From assembly GCF_000237925.1 (NCBI RefSeq), contig NC_031502.1:57719943-57783942 (forward strand): a stretch of DNA of 64,000 bases, given 5' to 3'. Below the pieces are notes generated by a model that saw only the letters and a list, made by a program, of their open reading frames with translations, was not told the origin of the DNA and did not search any database. Below are positions 1-10,698 of the stretch, in pieces. Numbering within the stretch: the first letter of the stretch is position 1; each line of letters starts with the position of its first letter. Source of the stretch: Schistosoma mansoni (lineage: Eukaryota > Platyhelminthes > Trematoda > Strigeidida > Schistosomatidae). Both the position numbers and the translations under genes were made by a program.

Positions 1-670
1 AAGGAATGTACATTCTTCAGATGTCAATTGACTGGACTGCTAACTTCTAACTGGTGATCACTCAATATTTATCGTCAGGATGGACGAAGAAGTAGGTAAC
101 GGAAACTTGTTGAAATACTTTGTTCTGAGAATTCTATATTGTCAACCAACACCAAGATCAGAACTTTCAATACAAATGTGAAGACAGATCTACTGTATGG
201 GGTGGAAACGTAGAGAACTACGAAAGCCATCATCCAGAAGATACAGGTGTTATCTAACCAAAATACTTTGGATCGTTTGGCCTGACACTATCAGCAACAA
301 GCTACTGTGGGGGAGAACAAATGAGATTCCAGTGGAGGAAGAAATCACGAAGGAGCGCTGCAAGTGGATAGAACACACAGTGAAGAAATCACCCAACTGT
401 TTCACAAGGCAAGGCCTCACATGGAATCTTGTAGGTCAAAGGAGAAGAGAAATAACAAAGAACACACTACGCTGAGAAATGGAAACAGATATGAGAAGAA
501 TGAACAACAAATGGATAGCACTAGAAAGGAAGGCCCAGGACAGAGTGAGTTGGAGAATCTTGGTCTGTGGCCTATGCTCCATTGGGAGTAATATGCGTAA
601 GTAAGTAAGTAATTAGAGAATTCTATATTGTACCAAAAATATAATATTGAATAAAGCTAATAATAATGAT
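1..670 (+). mobile_element. Family C retroelement 3' end, split by RTE-1
   Basis: Bases 1-141 and 616-670 form one 3' end of a retroelement I call family C. It resembles the copies at 8746-9140, 26180-26330 and 60612-61015. The end has an AATAAA polyadenylation signal followed by an AAT-rich tail, as in a retroposed transcript. An RTE-1 copy interrupts it at 142-615. No coding domain is visible, so the class (non-LTR or Penelope-like) is uncertain. Confidence 0.6.
142..615 (+). mobile_element. RTE-1 non-LTR retrotransposon, 5'-truncated, with 15-bp TSD
   Basis: This is the 3' end of an RTE-type element. It encodes the C-terminal region after the reverse transcriptase, with the family pattern of an LLW..TN segment, a W-IEHT segment and a GLCSIG-like end just before the (GTAA)n tail. 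The frame is broken (pieces at 197-475 and 364-591), so it is a pseudogene. It is flanked by a perfect 15-bp direct repeat, gagaattctatattg, at 127-141 and 616-630, the mark of target-primed reverse transcription. The host sequence is family C. Confidence 0.85.
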
Positions 671-871
671 AGTGATTATCAGTACGAATGTTATACGATG
701 TATGTAAATTATCTAAATGAAATTCCACTACAAAATTACTCCAACTTCTCAAGCTCACTTGATCTATTTCGTTAAAAACAAAGAAAGGAACATACTATTC
801 ATGTATAAATCAACTGTGAAATGTGAATGTTTCCTTTGATAAAAAAAATATCAATTAACTTGAAACTAACA

Positions 872-1105
872 GTATAGGGTTGTAAAGATTGTTAAGTTTT
901 TGTTTAAACTCATGAATCGATTGATGTTAGATCACCATGGAAAACCTGGTATGGTACTCCTCAATTGTGTGCATCCATGATCCCACTCTCGGGATCCGAA
1001 CCCAGGACTTTGGATCTTGTATACTAACCCTTAACTTGTAGATCATTGATCGAACATCAAACACTGTCAATGTCTAACTTCAACTCAATTCATATTCTTC
1101 AAGAT
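872..1105 (-). mobile_element. SINE-B (subfamily B2), degenerate
   Basis: Minus-strand SINE-B copy. The body, the box B region (reverse complement of a GGTTCGGATCC-like motif) and the 5' flank are recognisable. The bases that would form ribozyme stems II and III are deleted, so it cannot be an active hammerhead. Confidence 0.65.
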
Positions 1106-1369
1106 TTATGTTAATACTTAATTGATCCTACCATATTTCTGTATCTTAATTATCGATCACAATGAGCTATCTTGGTTGCGTTTTCTATTTGTTTCTTTTC
1201 TTAGCTTACTAAACTATTTCGTTACAAAAGGTATGATAAATAAAAAAAAAGAAAACAAATCTATTAGATTATTTCTATGAGGCTGATAATTTCTTATTTT
1301 GCTTAACTATGAAAATATTGTAATCTCTACGAGAAACCCCCCCTTCTTTGTTGTTGTCAAACAATATGA

Positions 1370-1478
1370 TTATATATGTATGTCTGTCTGTCTGTCTGTC
1401 TGTATGTATGTATGTTTGTATGTGTGTGTGTGTTTATCTAAGTGATAATGTATAATCATCAAGGTGTGAATATAGGTC

Positions 1479-1511
<33 letters not shown>

Positions 1512-1512
1512 G
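1370..1512. repeat. Simple repeats: GTCT/GTAT/GT tract and (AAT)n
   Basis: A tetranucleotide GTCT tract grades into GTAT and GT at about 1374-1432. A clean (AAT)n run follows at about 1479-1510. The rest of 1106-1660 is AT-rich with nothing recognised. Confidence 0.9.
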
Positions 1513-1662
1513 ATTGAAAAGGAAAACTTGCGGGAAATGAAAATATTTGAACACTTGAATATTGAATACGATTCAGTTATTTTATTTATTTGTTTATCTG
1601 TTTATTTATTGACACGAAATGTTCTATGTTGTTTACATTGTTGTTGTTGTTGTGATTGTTGT

Positions 1663-1735
1663 TGTTCATAGTTGAAAGTAAGAGTCAAATAGAAGCCAGA
1701 TCATCAAGGAAAACCTGGAAGCATTGGACGTTCTA
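1663..1735 (-). mobile_element. SINE-B 3' fragment
   Basis: Minus-strand fragment with the standard SINE-B 3' segment up to the ribozyme edge (about 'gaaaacctggaagca'). It then breaks into unrelated sequence. Confidence 0.6.
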
Positions 1736-1876
1736 TGTACCTATAAAAATTGTTGCTTTCGTTGTTAGAAGATGTATCGGTCTTGTGACTTCCGAAGGAA
1801 CTAGGCTTTCATTCATGAGGTGTCATAATTATTCATTCAACTCACAGGACAGAGATTAAATGGTTTGAATTATTTT

Positions 1877-2174
1877 TTCCTGGTTAGCGTTTTTTTTTAG
1901 CGAGTTAGTTTTCTACGGGTTGGGATCAGTAACTTCATTCACAACCCTCCTCCTTTATCCGAGCTTGAGACTGGCAGTAGCTGCTGGAGGAGCTACAGGA
2001 GGAACATGTTGGTACAAAGTTGCATCGAATACATTTGCGTCAAACAAGTCAATTGATTTGTCTGTGGGCTATGGTACTGCCCGAGTGATAAGCCAAAGCA
2101 CATGGTTGACTTAGGAGGCCACTCCCTGATTCCTTGACACACAGATATGATCCACATGGCAGTGGAGCAACGTA

Positions 2175-2176
<2 letters not shown>
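1877..2176 (+). mobile_element. RTE-1 5' head region
   Basis: A T-rich start runs into the 'ctggttagcg' head, also present at 8289 and 62683. Here the sequence continues past the point where those two copies jump to the 3' end, so 1877-2176 probably preserves more of the RTE-1 5' untranslated region. It ends in a (TA)n array. The small frames at 1920-2114 and 1993-2223 show no coding signal. That it is RTE-1 5' sequence is inferred from the two head-tail derivatives. Confidence 0.55.

Positions 2177-2218
<42 letters not shown>
2177..2218. repeat. (TA)n microsatellite
   Basis: About 42 bp of alternating TA, directly left of a 369-bp segment that recurs at 4608. Confidence 0.95.
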
Positions 2219-2221
<3 letters not shown>

Positions 2222-2587
2222 ATTTGTTTCCTTCAAGATACCTGAGCTTATGTGCACCACTGGTTTGGAATCAGGAGTTTCCAACTCTCTTAGGGCGATC
2301 CTCTATATCCACCAACCCTGTTGAGCGGTGGACAACCGCTTTTCATTCTCTCAATTTTGTGAAAAATAGCAATTCCGAAGAAAGGCAGTGAGAGTAGGAC
2401 TTCCCTGGTAGTGGCTGCATACGCGTGACCATGTGAGAGCATTTCGAGAAGGAGAGCTGACTCTTCCCACCTTCGGCCGTATCACGGCATTCGGGGAATG
2501 AACAATAACGGGACGGGTTCGCATACATATAGCATAGAATTCTCTTTGAACCTAGAACACAACAATACCGTCATTCACTGTCCCATC
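2219..2587 (+). repeat. 369-bp duplicated segment, copy 1
   Basis: I read this as identical to 4608-4976. Both copies have (TA)n directly on the left. A 61-residue minus-strand frame (2343-2528) is conserved only because the DNA is identical; I see no known domain. Copy 1 stops where an antisense RTE-1 begins. Confidence 0.8.
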
Positions 2588-4185
2588 GCCCAACAGCACT
2601 CTCCATTCAACTCTGTCCCAAGCAATCATTTCTAGTTCTTTCCCGGTAACATTCATCTTTTTCATATCTGCTTCAATCTCTCGGCGTAACGTGTTCTTTG
2701 GCCTTCCTCTTTTCTACTTCCCTTCACTATTCCAAGTTAGGGATTGCCTCGTGATGCACTTTGGTAATTTCCTCAATGTATATCCTATCCACTTCCAACA
2801 TCCTTTTCCTAATTTCCTCTTCAGATGGAACCTGATGGTTTGTCCTCTCCCATAAAACGCTGTTGCTAATAGTATCCGACCAGTGAATGTTGAGTATTTT
2901 GCGTAGACAACTGTTTATAAATACCTGCACCTTCTTGACGATGGGTGTAGTAGTTCACGAGGTTTCAGCTCGGTACATTAGGACTATCTTGACGTTCGTA
3001 TTGAAGATCCGCACTTTGAAATTAGTTGAGTGATGTTTTGAGTTCCATGTATTCTTCAATTGTAGAAATGCTGTCCTTGCTTTGCCAATCCTTGCCTTTA
3101 CATTTGTATTAGATCCTCCTTGTTCATCATTGATGCTGCTGACCAGGTACGTGAATGTTTCCACCTTTTCCAAAGTTTCTCCATCAAGTGTGATTGAGTT
3201 GGTGTTCTCCGTGTTGTATTTGAGAATCTTGCTTTTTCCTTTGTGTATGTTGAGGCTTATCGATGCAGAAGCTGCTGGGAAATTTGTTGTCTTCCCCTGT
3301 ATTTCCTCGTGTGTATGAGATAGGACGGCTGGGTCATCTGCGAAGTCGGAATCGTCTAATTGGTTCTGAGAAGTCCATTGTATTCCGTGCTTCCCCTCAC
3401 ATGTCAAAGGCCTCATAATCCAGTCAATCACCAGAAGAGAGATGAAGGGAGATAGTAGAAAGCCTTGTCTGACTTCGGTCCTTACCGAAAATGCATTTGT
3501 CAGCTGTTCTTCATGCACGACTTTGCATTGCAGTCCATCGTATGAGTTCTGGATAATGTTGACAATCTTCTGAGGAACTCCATGGTGTCGAAGAAGTTTT
3601 CATAATGTTCTCCTATCCACATTGTCAAACGCCTCCTCATAGTCAATGAAGTTTATGTATAGTGACGAATTCCACTCAACTGACTGTCCCACGATGACCT
3701 GTAGTTTCACAATTCGGTCTGTGCACGACCGATCTTTTCGGAATTTAGCCAGTTGATCTCGAAGTTGGGCGTCTACTGCATCATTCATCCGGTTCGGCAA
3801 CACTTTGTTGAAAACCTCTCCTGGCAGTGACAGCAAACTGTTGCCTTTGTAATTCTCACATTTGCTTAGATCTCCTTTCTTTGGTATCTTGATGAAGTAT
3901 CCTTCTTCCCAGTCCGTTAACACTTGTTTCTCTTCCTAAATCTTCCTGAATAGAAGGTGAAGCATGTTTGCAGTTACTTCATTGTCTGATTTCAGAGCTT
4001 CAGTTGGTATGTTGCCAGGTCCTGCCGCTTCCCCGCTCTCGGTTTGTCTGATGGCCATCTTGATTTCTTCGTTCGTTGGTGGAGTGACATCTATAGAAAG
4101 GTCAGTGTGTGGTGCTTCGATGTCCAGTGGATTCAATAGAGCCGGTTCATTCAGCAGTTCCTCGAAGTATTCTGCCCATCTTTCT
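2588..4185 (-). pseudogene. RTE-1 reverse transcriptase and C-terminal region, broken
   Basis: Longest RTE-1 copy in the window. Reading on the minus strand, these parts follow in order: an N-terminal RT segment with a K-KGD and NYKG stretch (3600-3923), the first catalytic block FIDYEEAFD, a G-LLSP block, the second catalytic block DFADD (about 3330-3350), and the post-RT region ending in an [10 protein letters not shown]-like frame (2727-2930). Stops and frameshifts split it into at least four frames, and both the 5' end and the (GTAA)n tail are missing. Element RTs of this clade copy their RNA at a nicked target site. This one cannot make a full protein. Confidence 0.85.
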
Positions 4186-4199
4186 TATTCTAACTCTAG

Positions 4200-4574
4200 A
4201 TGATTCGGTTATACAAAAGATGGGTCCTAAACATGGTTTACTAAGCAGGTATTATCTTTGTTTATACTTTACTCTAAAAAAACCCATTATTATTACTATT
4301 AGTTATAATGAATTCCATTTCCTACATATGAAAATAAATTAGATTCGTCAAAAATGATTTTTCTAATCCCCTTTTTATGTTTTTTTTTCATTCCCAACTG
4401 TTTCCGGTATCATTCTAATAAATGGAAAAGATTTATTTTAATTAACTTAATCCATTTACTTAATGTTTCGTTGCTACTTTATTAGTTACGGAATTCATTT
4501 ATTAGTAGTATATAACCTAAAAAAAGTAATATGTATTATATTATTATCATTTATTGTTATATTGGTCGGGAGTT

Positions 4575-4577
<3 letters not shown>
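4200..4577. other. AT-rich stretch, nothing recognised
   Basis: AT-rich sequence between the RTE-1 remnant and the second (TA)n array. I see no gene or repeat family here. Confidence 0.5.
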
Positions 4578-4610
<33 letters not shown>

Positions 4611-5050
4611 ATTTGTTTCCTTCAAGATACCTGAGCTTATGTGCACCACTGGTTTGGAATCAGGAGTTTCCAACTCTCTTAGGGCGATCCTCTATATCCA
4701 CCAACCCTGTTGAGCGGTGGACAACCGCTTTTCATTCTCTCAATTTTGTGAAAAATAGCAATTCCGAAGAAAGGCAGTGAGAGTAGGACTTCCCTGGTAG
4801 TGGCTGCATACGCGTGACCATGTGAGAGCATTTCGAGAAGGAGAGCTGACTCTTCCCACCTTCGGCCGTATCACGGCATTCGGGGAATGAACAATAACGG
4901 GACGGGTTCGCATACATATAGCATAGAATTCTCTTTGAACCTAGAACACAACAATACCGTCATTCACTGTCCCATCACCCTTGACAGATCAGGCAACTCG
5001 AATGTCATGAGAACACTATCAGGGTATACGACAGGTTATATATATATAAA
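4578..5050 (+). repeat. 369-bp duplicated segment, copy 2, with (TA)n on both sides
   Basis: (TA)n at 4578-4607, then 4608-4976 identical to 2219-2587, then about 60 further bases, then a second short TA run at about 5037-5048. The TA runs on both sides suggest an element of about 430 bp that sits inside TA microsatellites. No terminal inverted repeat or coding domain was seen. Confidence 0.65.
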
Positions 5051-5473
5051 CCTAAACAGGTTATTAATGAGGGAAATGGATATTTTGTTCAGTCGATCAA
5101 CAATTCAAACTTGGTCTATTGGTATACAGATTGTAAATGGATAAGTCAAGTGTAATTTTGAGATCGTTCAGATTTTTAAGGCACAGAAATAGCTCATAAA
5201 TTTACACACAATAATTTTATAAATCTGGCTTCTTCAATGAACCATTGATATTGATTTACTCTATGGACTATCTTGACCAATGAAATGAATGGAATTAAAC
5301 TAACCGTTTAATGTATAATATTTTTAGCCATAACTTCTTCAATTTGGACTCATCAATTAATGAGGAAAAATATATTGAATTCTGTTTAAAGAATCTTTTA
5401 AAAGAAGATCAACATATGAAAATGCAAATGTCTTCAACAAATCTCATTATATGATGCACCTATTTGAGGGGTA
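5051..5473. other. AT-rich stretch, nothing recognised
   Basis: No repeat family or coding signal recognised. Confidence 0.5.
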
Positions 5474-5945
5474 TTACTTACTTATGCCTTTTACCCACAA
5501 TGGAGCATAGGCCGCTGAACAGCATTCTCCGACATACTCTGTCCTGGGTCATCCTTTCTAGTTCTATTCAATTGTTGTTCATTCTTCTCATATCTGTATC
5601 AAGCTTTCGAAAAAAATATGTTCTTTGACATTCCTCTTCTCCTTCGGCCTTGAGGATTCCAAATTAGGGCTTACCTTGTAATGCACATTGATGATTTCCT
5701 CAATGTATGTCCTATCCACTTCCAAAGTCTTTTCCTAATTTCCTCTTCAACTGGAAGCTGGTTTGTCCTCTCCCTTAAAACGCTGTTGCTGATAGCATCG
5801 GGCTAGTGAATGTTGAGTATTATAATGTGTTCTGTGGTATTCCTTTTCTCCTTTGACGCAGTTGTCTTCTTTCCTCAATGTATGTCCTATCCACTTCCAG
5901 CGCTTCTACCTGATTTCTTTCTCCATTAGAATTTGGTTTTTTAAT
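5474..5945 (-). mobile_element. RTE-1 3' ends, two partial antisense copies in tandem
   Basis: 5474-5822 is a minus-strand RTE-1 3' end starting at its CTTACTTACTTA tail. 5823-5945 repeats an internal part of the same region (TCCTATCCACTTCCA recurs). Both pieces are short and frame-broken. Either two insertions landed side by side or one copy was rearranged. Confidence 0.75.
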
Positions 5946-6389
5946 TCCTCCTGCAACCCATTTGGTGCTACCGCCGATCCCTTTAAAGACCCAATCTCAT
6001 CGAAAACTAACTCGCCAGAAAAACGCCAACCAGAAAAAAATTCATAATCTATATTATCCCCTTATCAACAGTTTAGCCTTAAAAAAAAGTTTTGTAATTT
6101 TAATCAATCGATTGGAAATATTTTTGTCAGAATGATATCCAACCTGTTATTAGATTTGTTGAACAACTTTTTTTCTTTTACTTATGACATCTATCCATTT
6201 ACAAGACTAATATCTCTTGAGATGTATTTACGCTTCACTACTTTTATTATTAAAGTTAATATATAAATGTGTTACCTAAAAAACAACTGACATCTATGAA
6301 GTATCTAAAATTATTGACCATATAGTAAACTTGAGGATGGAGTATCAGTTTTAAATATAAATTCTTCAGTTGGTAAACCATTTATTATT
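5946..6389. other. AT-rich stretch, nothing recognised
   Basis: No gene or repeat family recognised. Confidence 0.5.
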
Positions 6390-6800
6390 TGAAGGGGGGT
6401 TTTGTGGAGATTTTAGTAATTTTATATAGTTGAAATCATGAGTCAATTGAAGCTAGACCATCATGGAAAACCTGGAAGCACTGGACGGCCGCCTCGTCCT
6501 AGTGCGAGACTCATCAACAGTGCTAATACACGATCCCGCACTCTAGAATCAAATGCAACCTATTTAGTCTTACGCGCCAACGTTTAACTTTTAGATTATG
6601 GAGTTGGAATCCAACGCTGTTAGTACTTAATTTTAATCAATCCACGACATTACACGATTATCTTCCATTGTGTTCAGTAGGTGACTGCATCACACCCAAC
6701 AAAACTTTGCTCCAATAGTCACAGCTTCTCACTGGAACTTCAGAAATTCGCTTTCGAAGCTGATTACTAGTGTCCACATGATTATTGTAAGTATAAGGTT
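6390..6800 (-). mobile_element. SINE-B, near full-length unit
   Basis: Minus-strand unit running from the 3' terminal motif (reverse complement of CAAAACCCCTTC) through the ribozyme region, the decayed tRNA-like region and the 5' flank. The ribozyme core reads TTGATGA rather than CTGANGA, and GAAA is changed, so it should be inactive. Confidence 0.8.
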
Positions 6801-7145
6801 ATGGAGTTAGTTAGATATATTTGAAATCCTGAACCGATCTAAGTAATCTTTTTAACAATTAATAGATCAATAAATAATTATTTATAAAACAGAGGGTTGT
6901 AGGGATCGTACGATTTGATTGACATGAATTATAGAACTAGTGATTACTAGGAAAGCCAAAATAATTTCAAGATACTTTGAGAAATAACTTAAAATGGAAT
7001 AAATTCAATTAGTATTGTTTGGTTGAATCTTCCCATTCACGTTTTAGGACTGCAATCGATTAGTCTATTTTCGGCATATGTGCATACTGTGCCTCGATAT
7101 TGCCTTCATTCACAAGCATTATAAGAAAAGATGGATAGCTGTTAG

Positions 7146-7205
7146 CAGTGGAATCCAGGACGCGCGTTTCGTGCTATTTGGGACTCGTCAGTTGGATGTA
7201 CCTGC
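7146..7205 (-). ncRNA. Hammerhead ribozyme of SINE-A, partly decayed
   Basis: On the minus strand the CTGACGA core, GAAA and GTC cleavage triplet are present. Stem II has one mismatch (GTCC against GCAC) and the first pair of stem I is lost. Reduced activity is likely. Confidence 0.6.
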
Positions 7206-7508
7206 ATCTTTGAGTTGATGTTCACTCTGGGACTTGAGCCTAGTACCTTTCGTTTCAAAAGCCATCGCGTTATCCACTAAGCTGCTGAGTCCTGATAGTC
7301 ATTTGCTTGTGCAATGTGGACTGATCAATTACAGACCTTAACATCAATGGGAAGATTCAAACAAACAATACTAAATGAATTTAAACATCACCCCATTGCA
7401 CAAGTAAGTGGCTATCGGGACTCATTAGCTAAATGAATAACGCGATAGCGCTTGAAATAAATGGTACTGGGTTCGAGTCCCAGAGTAAACATCAACTCTA
7501 GGATGCAG

Positions 7509-7570
7509 ATACATCCAGCTGACGAGTCCCAAAAAGGACGAAACGCGCGTCAAACTGTATTCCACTGCTA
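7509..7570 (+). ncRNA. Hammerhead ribozyme of SINE-A, AAA variant
   Basis: CTGACGA, stem II GTCC/GGAC, GAAA and the palindromic helix III ACGCGCGT are all intact. After the GTC triplet the sequence reads AAACTGTAT where other copies read CTGGAT, which disturbs stem I. The same AAA change occurs at about 47990 and 50640. Confidence 0.6.
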
Positions 7571-7599
7571 GCCACTATCCATCTCTGTTGAAAATGTAA

Positions 7600-8274
7600 T
7601 GATTTCTGTAAACACTTATTTCAGCAATAATCAAATGTTCTGTAGTGATCTTTTTCGAGACAGAAATGACATATGTTCTTATGAGACTGTGTGACCATCT
7701 AACGGTTAACCAAATTAACTGACTATTGCATTCACAAATGTCAATGTAATACTACAAATTGATTGTGATTCAAATTGCTGTTCAAATGCATTACAAAGAC
7801 AGTGGGATAATAAAATCTTGTGTGTATTCGTTAGTAAGATTTCCTACAATTTTTTTGTCACCATGTTATCATTTGATAATACCTTATGGGGGTTCAGTTT
7901 AATTCATGAATCCAATCAGAAACAATGAATTATCATTCTTGGCATTAGTAAGTTAGATGAGTACTACTACAAACTTACTTACTTACTTACGCCTGTTACC
8001 CCTCGTCGAGGAGCATATGCCACTCAACAGTACTATTACAAAAGGTACATTTAATTACTACAGCTTGTACTGAAAATAACTGTCAACCAATTTGTTTTTT
8101 GTTTTTTTTCAAGTTTATAACTTGGAATGTCATTCATTACTGAAATTTCATGCTGTTTCATCATCAATGCACTTATAATTAATCCAATGGTAATATTCAC
8201 ATACTTATTTCGTTTAACTGGCAAAACTTGTCTTCTTATTTAATAAAATGTGGCTACATTTCTATAAAAATTAG
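7600..8274. other. AT-rich stretch with a tiny RTE-1 tail
   Basis: Contains only a very short minus-strand RTE-1 3' terminus at about 7974-8033 (CTTACTTACTTACGCC). Otherwise nothing recognised. Confidence 0.6.
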
Positions 8275-8288
8275 GTAAGGAGTGCAAT

Positions 8289-8582
8289 TTTTTTTCTGGT
8301 TAGCGTTTTTTTAGCTAGTCGGTTTTCTTCCGGATGATGTCACTAACCCCATGCCAAACCCTCCTCCTTTACCCGGGCTTGGGACTAGCAGTAGCCCCCG
8401 GAGGAACTACAGGCGGAAGACCAAAGAACACATTACGTCGAGAAATAGAGACAGACATGAGAAGATTGAACAAAAAATGGATAAAACTAGAAAAGAAGGC
8501 CCAGGACACAGTGGGTTGGAGAAAGCTGGTCGGTGGTCTATGCTCCATTGAGAGTAACAGGCGTATGTAAGTAAGTAAGTAA
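8289..8582 (+). mobile_element. RTE-1 head-tail deletion derivative with 14-bp TSD
   Basis: The RTE-1 5' head (about 130 bp) is joined directly to the last roughly 165 bp of the element and its (GTAA)n tail, so the whole coding region is missing. It is flanked by a perfect 14-bp repeat, gtaaggagtgcaat, at 8275-8288 and 8583-8596. The deleted form was therefore inserted as such, presumably by RTE proteins acting in trans. The small frames inside (8334-8570, 8351-8551) are remnants. Confidence 0.85.
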
Positions 8583-8745
8583 GTAAGGAGTGCAATAACA
8601 TTTAGAGACAATAGGAAACATAATCAACGGATCGATAATAAGGAAATTTTACAACTTTTTTTCATTCATTGCAAGTAATAATACTTGTATGAATAGTGCT
8701 GCAACACCTTTAGTAATGTCACTGAATATTGGTGATTCCACCTCT

Positions 8746-9140
8746 AAGGAGGCCTGTTTGAATATCTAAACTACCTGTTCCTCACATCTCACTATTTCGA
8801 CATCCTATCTGTTCCCGTTTGTTTGAACATATCATTATGTCTATTAACCAAATAACCCAATCATGAGCGTTTATAAAAATTTTGCGACCTTTTACTGTAC
8901 AAATTACAAAAATGCACAATTAGAGACATCGTCGTTGTTAGCAATGTGCATCGGAAAAAAATGTACATTAGTCAGATGTCGATTCGTGAACTTTCATCAT
9001 CGAACTGCAGATCACTCAATATTTATCATAAAGATCGATGAAGAAATAGGGAAAGGAAACTTGTTAAAATACGTTGTTCTGATGATTCTATATTGTACCA
9101 GAAATACAATATTGAATAAAGCCATTAATAATAATGATAA
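8746..9140 (+). mobile_element. Family C retroelement 3' end
   Basis: Copy of the family C 3' region, with an AATAAA signal at about 9114 and an AAT-rich tail. The 117-residue frame at 8863-9216 partly parallels the frame at 60717-60989, so a decayed coding end is possible, but I recognise no domain. Confidence 0.65.
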
Positions 9141-9509
9141 TGTTACCTCATTCACCAGACAATTAAAAGAAAGCTTACACAAATCATGTAAAAGTATGAA
9201 ACCAAACTCAAGGTAGATACATTTTCACCATATTGATTAGAATATTGATTTTGGCACATAAACTCTCTGAATAACATAAATTAATGTTCGTAGATAATTA
9301 GTCGGAATCACTTCATTGAAAAAATAGATGTTTCCTTCGTTTTGTTAATGTCCGAATTAAAAAAATTAAACACATTAGATCAACTAGATAATACACTTGA
9401 TTTCCTTGCTTAGAACATGAAATATCACTTAATACTTAAATTTCATGCTGTTTTTCGTCAATGCACTTACAACTAATCTAGTGGAAATATCCACATACTC
9501 ATGAATTCA

Positions 9510-9925
9510 AATATAAAATGACCAAAATCTCTAAAGAACCACCCTTCTGATAATAATCATCATATTCTCACTAGTGACTGGCCTCAAGTGATATTTAATG
9601 GAGTTCTAGTGAGATACAGTGACCAGGTCTGTTGTGAGATAGTAATTCATTGAAGAAAATCGTGGACGGTTACCTAACTTAGTGGATTGGTTGAAACTAG
9701 ACTAGCAAGCTCAGTGGTCTAGTGATTAAGTATTCGCGCGCGAGACTGATATGTTCTTGGTTCGAATTTCGCGAGGTGGGATCATGGATACGTAGTGCTG
9801 AAGAGTCCCACAAGAGGACAAAACAGTCATTCAGTGCTTCTTAGTTTTCCATGGTGGTTTAGCTTCAATTGACTATTGAATTCAACTAAAATCTTCACGA
9901 AACCCCTTTCTGTTAATTTTTAATT
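9510..9925 (+). mobile_element. SINE-B, near full-length unit
   Basis: Starts with the last bases of a preceding unit (a CCCTTCTGATAAT-type end), followed by a full plus unit. Box A is GGTCTAGTGATTAAG, box B is GGTTCGAATTTC and the ribozyme is decayed (GAAA changed to AAAA). The stub of a preceding unit fits a tandem source. Confidence 0.8.
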
Positions 9926-9929
9926 TAAA

Positions 9930-10690
9930 ATTGAATAGACATAATAATAACTAATTTCATATTGAATTATAATATATAAATTATTAAAAGTAGACTTGAA
10001 TTTCCACTTGATTTATAAACCATAAAGGTTTGTGGTTTTTCATAATTGAGTGATGAATTAACAGCTTAAGCTTAAATATCTCCACACATTGAAGAGGAAC
10101 TAAATATTGGTTTCTAGGCATATATACTGTGTTGTTTTTTCTTTTTAAACAATACGATCGACATTTCTCAACACTATCAAAAGTACAAATATCTTCATAT
10201 CTCATTAAAGTTTGATAGATAAGGTATGTAGACAAGATAAGAATAGGTGACAAATCTCGAAAAAAGAATACTCAAAGCAGATAGCATACACAATTAGCTT
10301 TGATTTCAGTACACATATATATAAAGAGAGAGAGAGAGAGGGAGGGAAAGAGGAATGCTGAGTTTGCTCAATCAACGATTAAACAAATAAGAAGAATGGT
10401 CTCTAAACAGTGATCAATCAACTGTAAAGATATTGATTCCTTTTGAAGGACAATAGGGGTGGTGGCAACATCTCAGATTATGAGGCTTAGTGACACAGGT
10501 TTAAGCTATATGTTGAGTAACGGTTCTTTCAAGAATTAATTTTCCGAAATAAATGTCATAATAATTCACTAAGAATTATAGGCATCTAAGTACATTTAGG
10601 ATGTAGTAATACAACAATATTCTAAAATTCTAAAGATGGGTCAAAGAATTCACTTACAGTAACGACATAAAACAGTGTCATTTCCAAACG
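9930..10690. other. Low-copy AT-rich DNA with (GA)n
   Basis: No gene recognised. A (GA)n tract lies at about 10325-10355. The 89-residue frame at 9984-10253 on the minus strand shows no known motif and is probably chance. Confidence 0.5.
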
Positions 10691-10698
10691 ATTTTAAA

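Larger units (their letters stand above)
7002..7593. mobile_element. SINE-A inverted composite (minus unit then plus unit)
   Basis: A minus SINE-A unit (7002-7319) joins head-to-head to a plus unit (7320-7593). The plus unit has box A (TAGCTAAATGA, degenerate), box B (GGTTCGAGTCC) and a hammerhead. Possible flanking repeats are AAAATGGAATAA on the left and AAAATGTAATGA on the right (10 of 12). The elements are of the Sm-alpha type known from Schistosoma. Confidence 0.8.

Noticed and set aside
1877-4185. RTE-1 5' inversion by twin priming joining 1877-2587 and 2588-4185
   Set aside because: The inverted 5' part lies beyond the 3' end and not at the 5' side, so the geometry is wrong. Separate insertions or rearrangement are simpler.
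7002-7593. CRISPR-like array from repeated palindromic units
   Set aside because: The repeats are dispersed eukaryotic SINEs with pol III boxes. There are no regular short spacers and no cas genes.
8863-9216. 117-residue frame as a host gene
   Set aside because: It overlaps a family C retroelement copy, and a partly similar frame at 60717-60989 lies in another copy of the same repeat.
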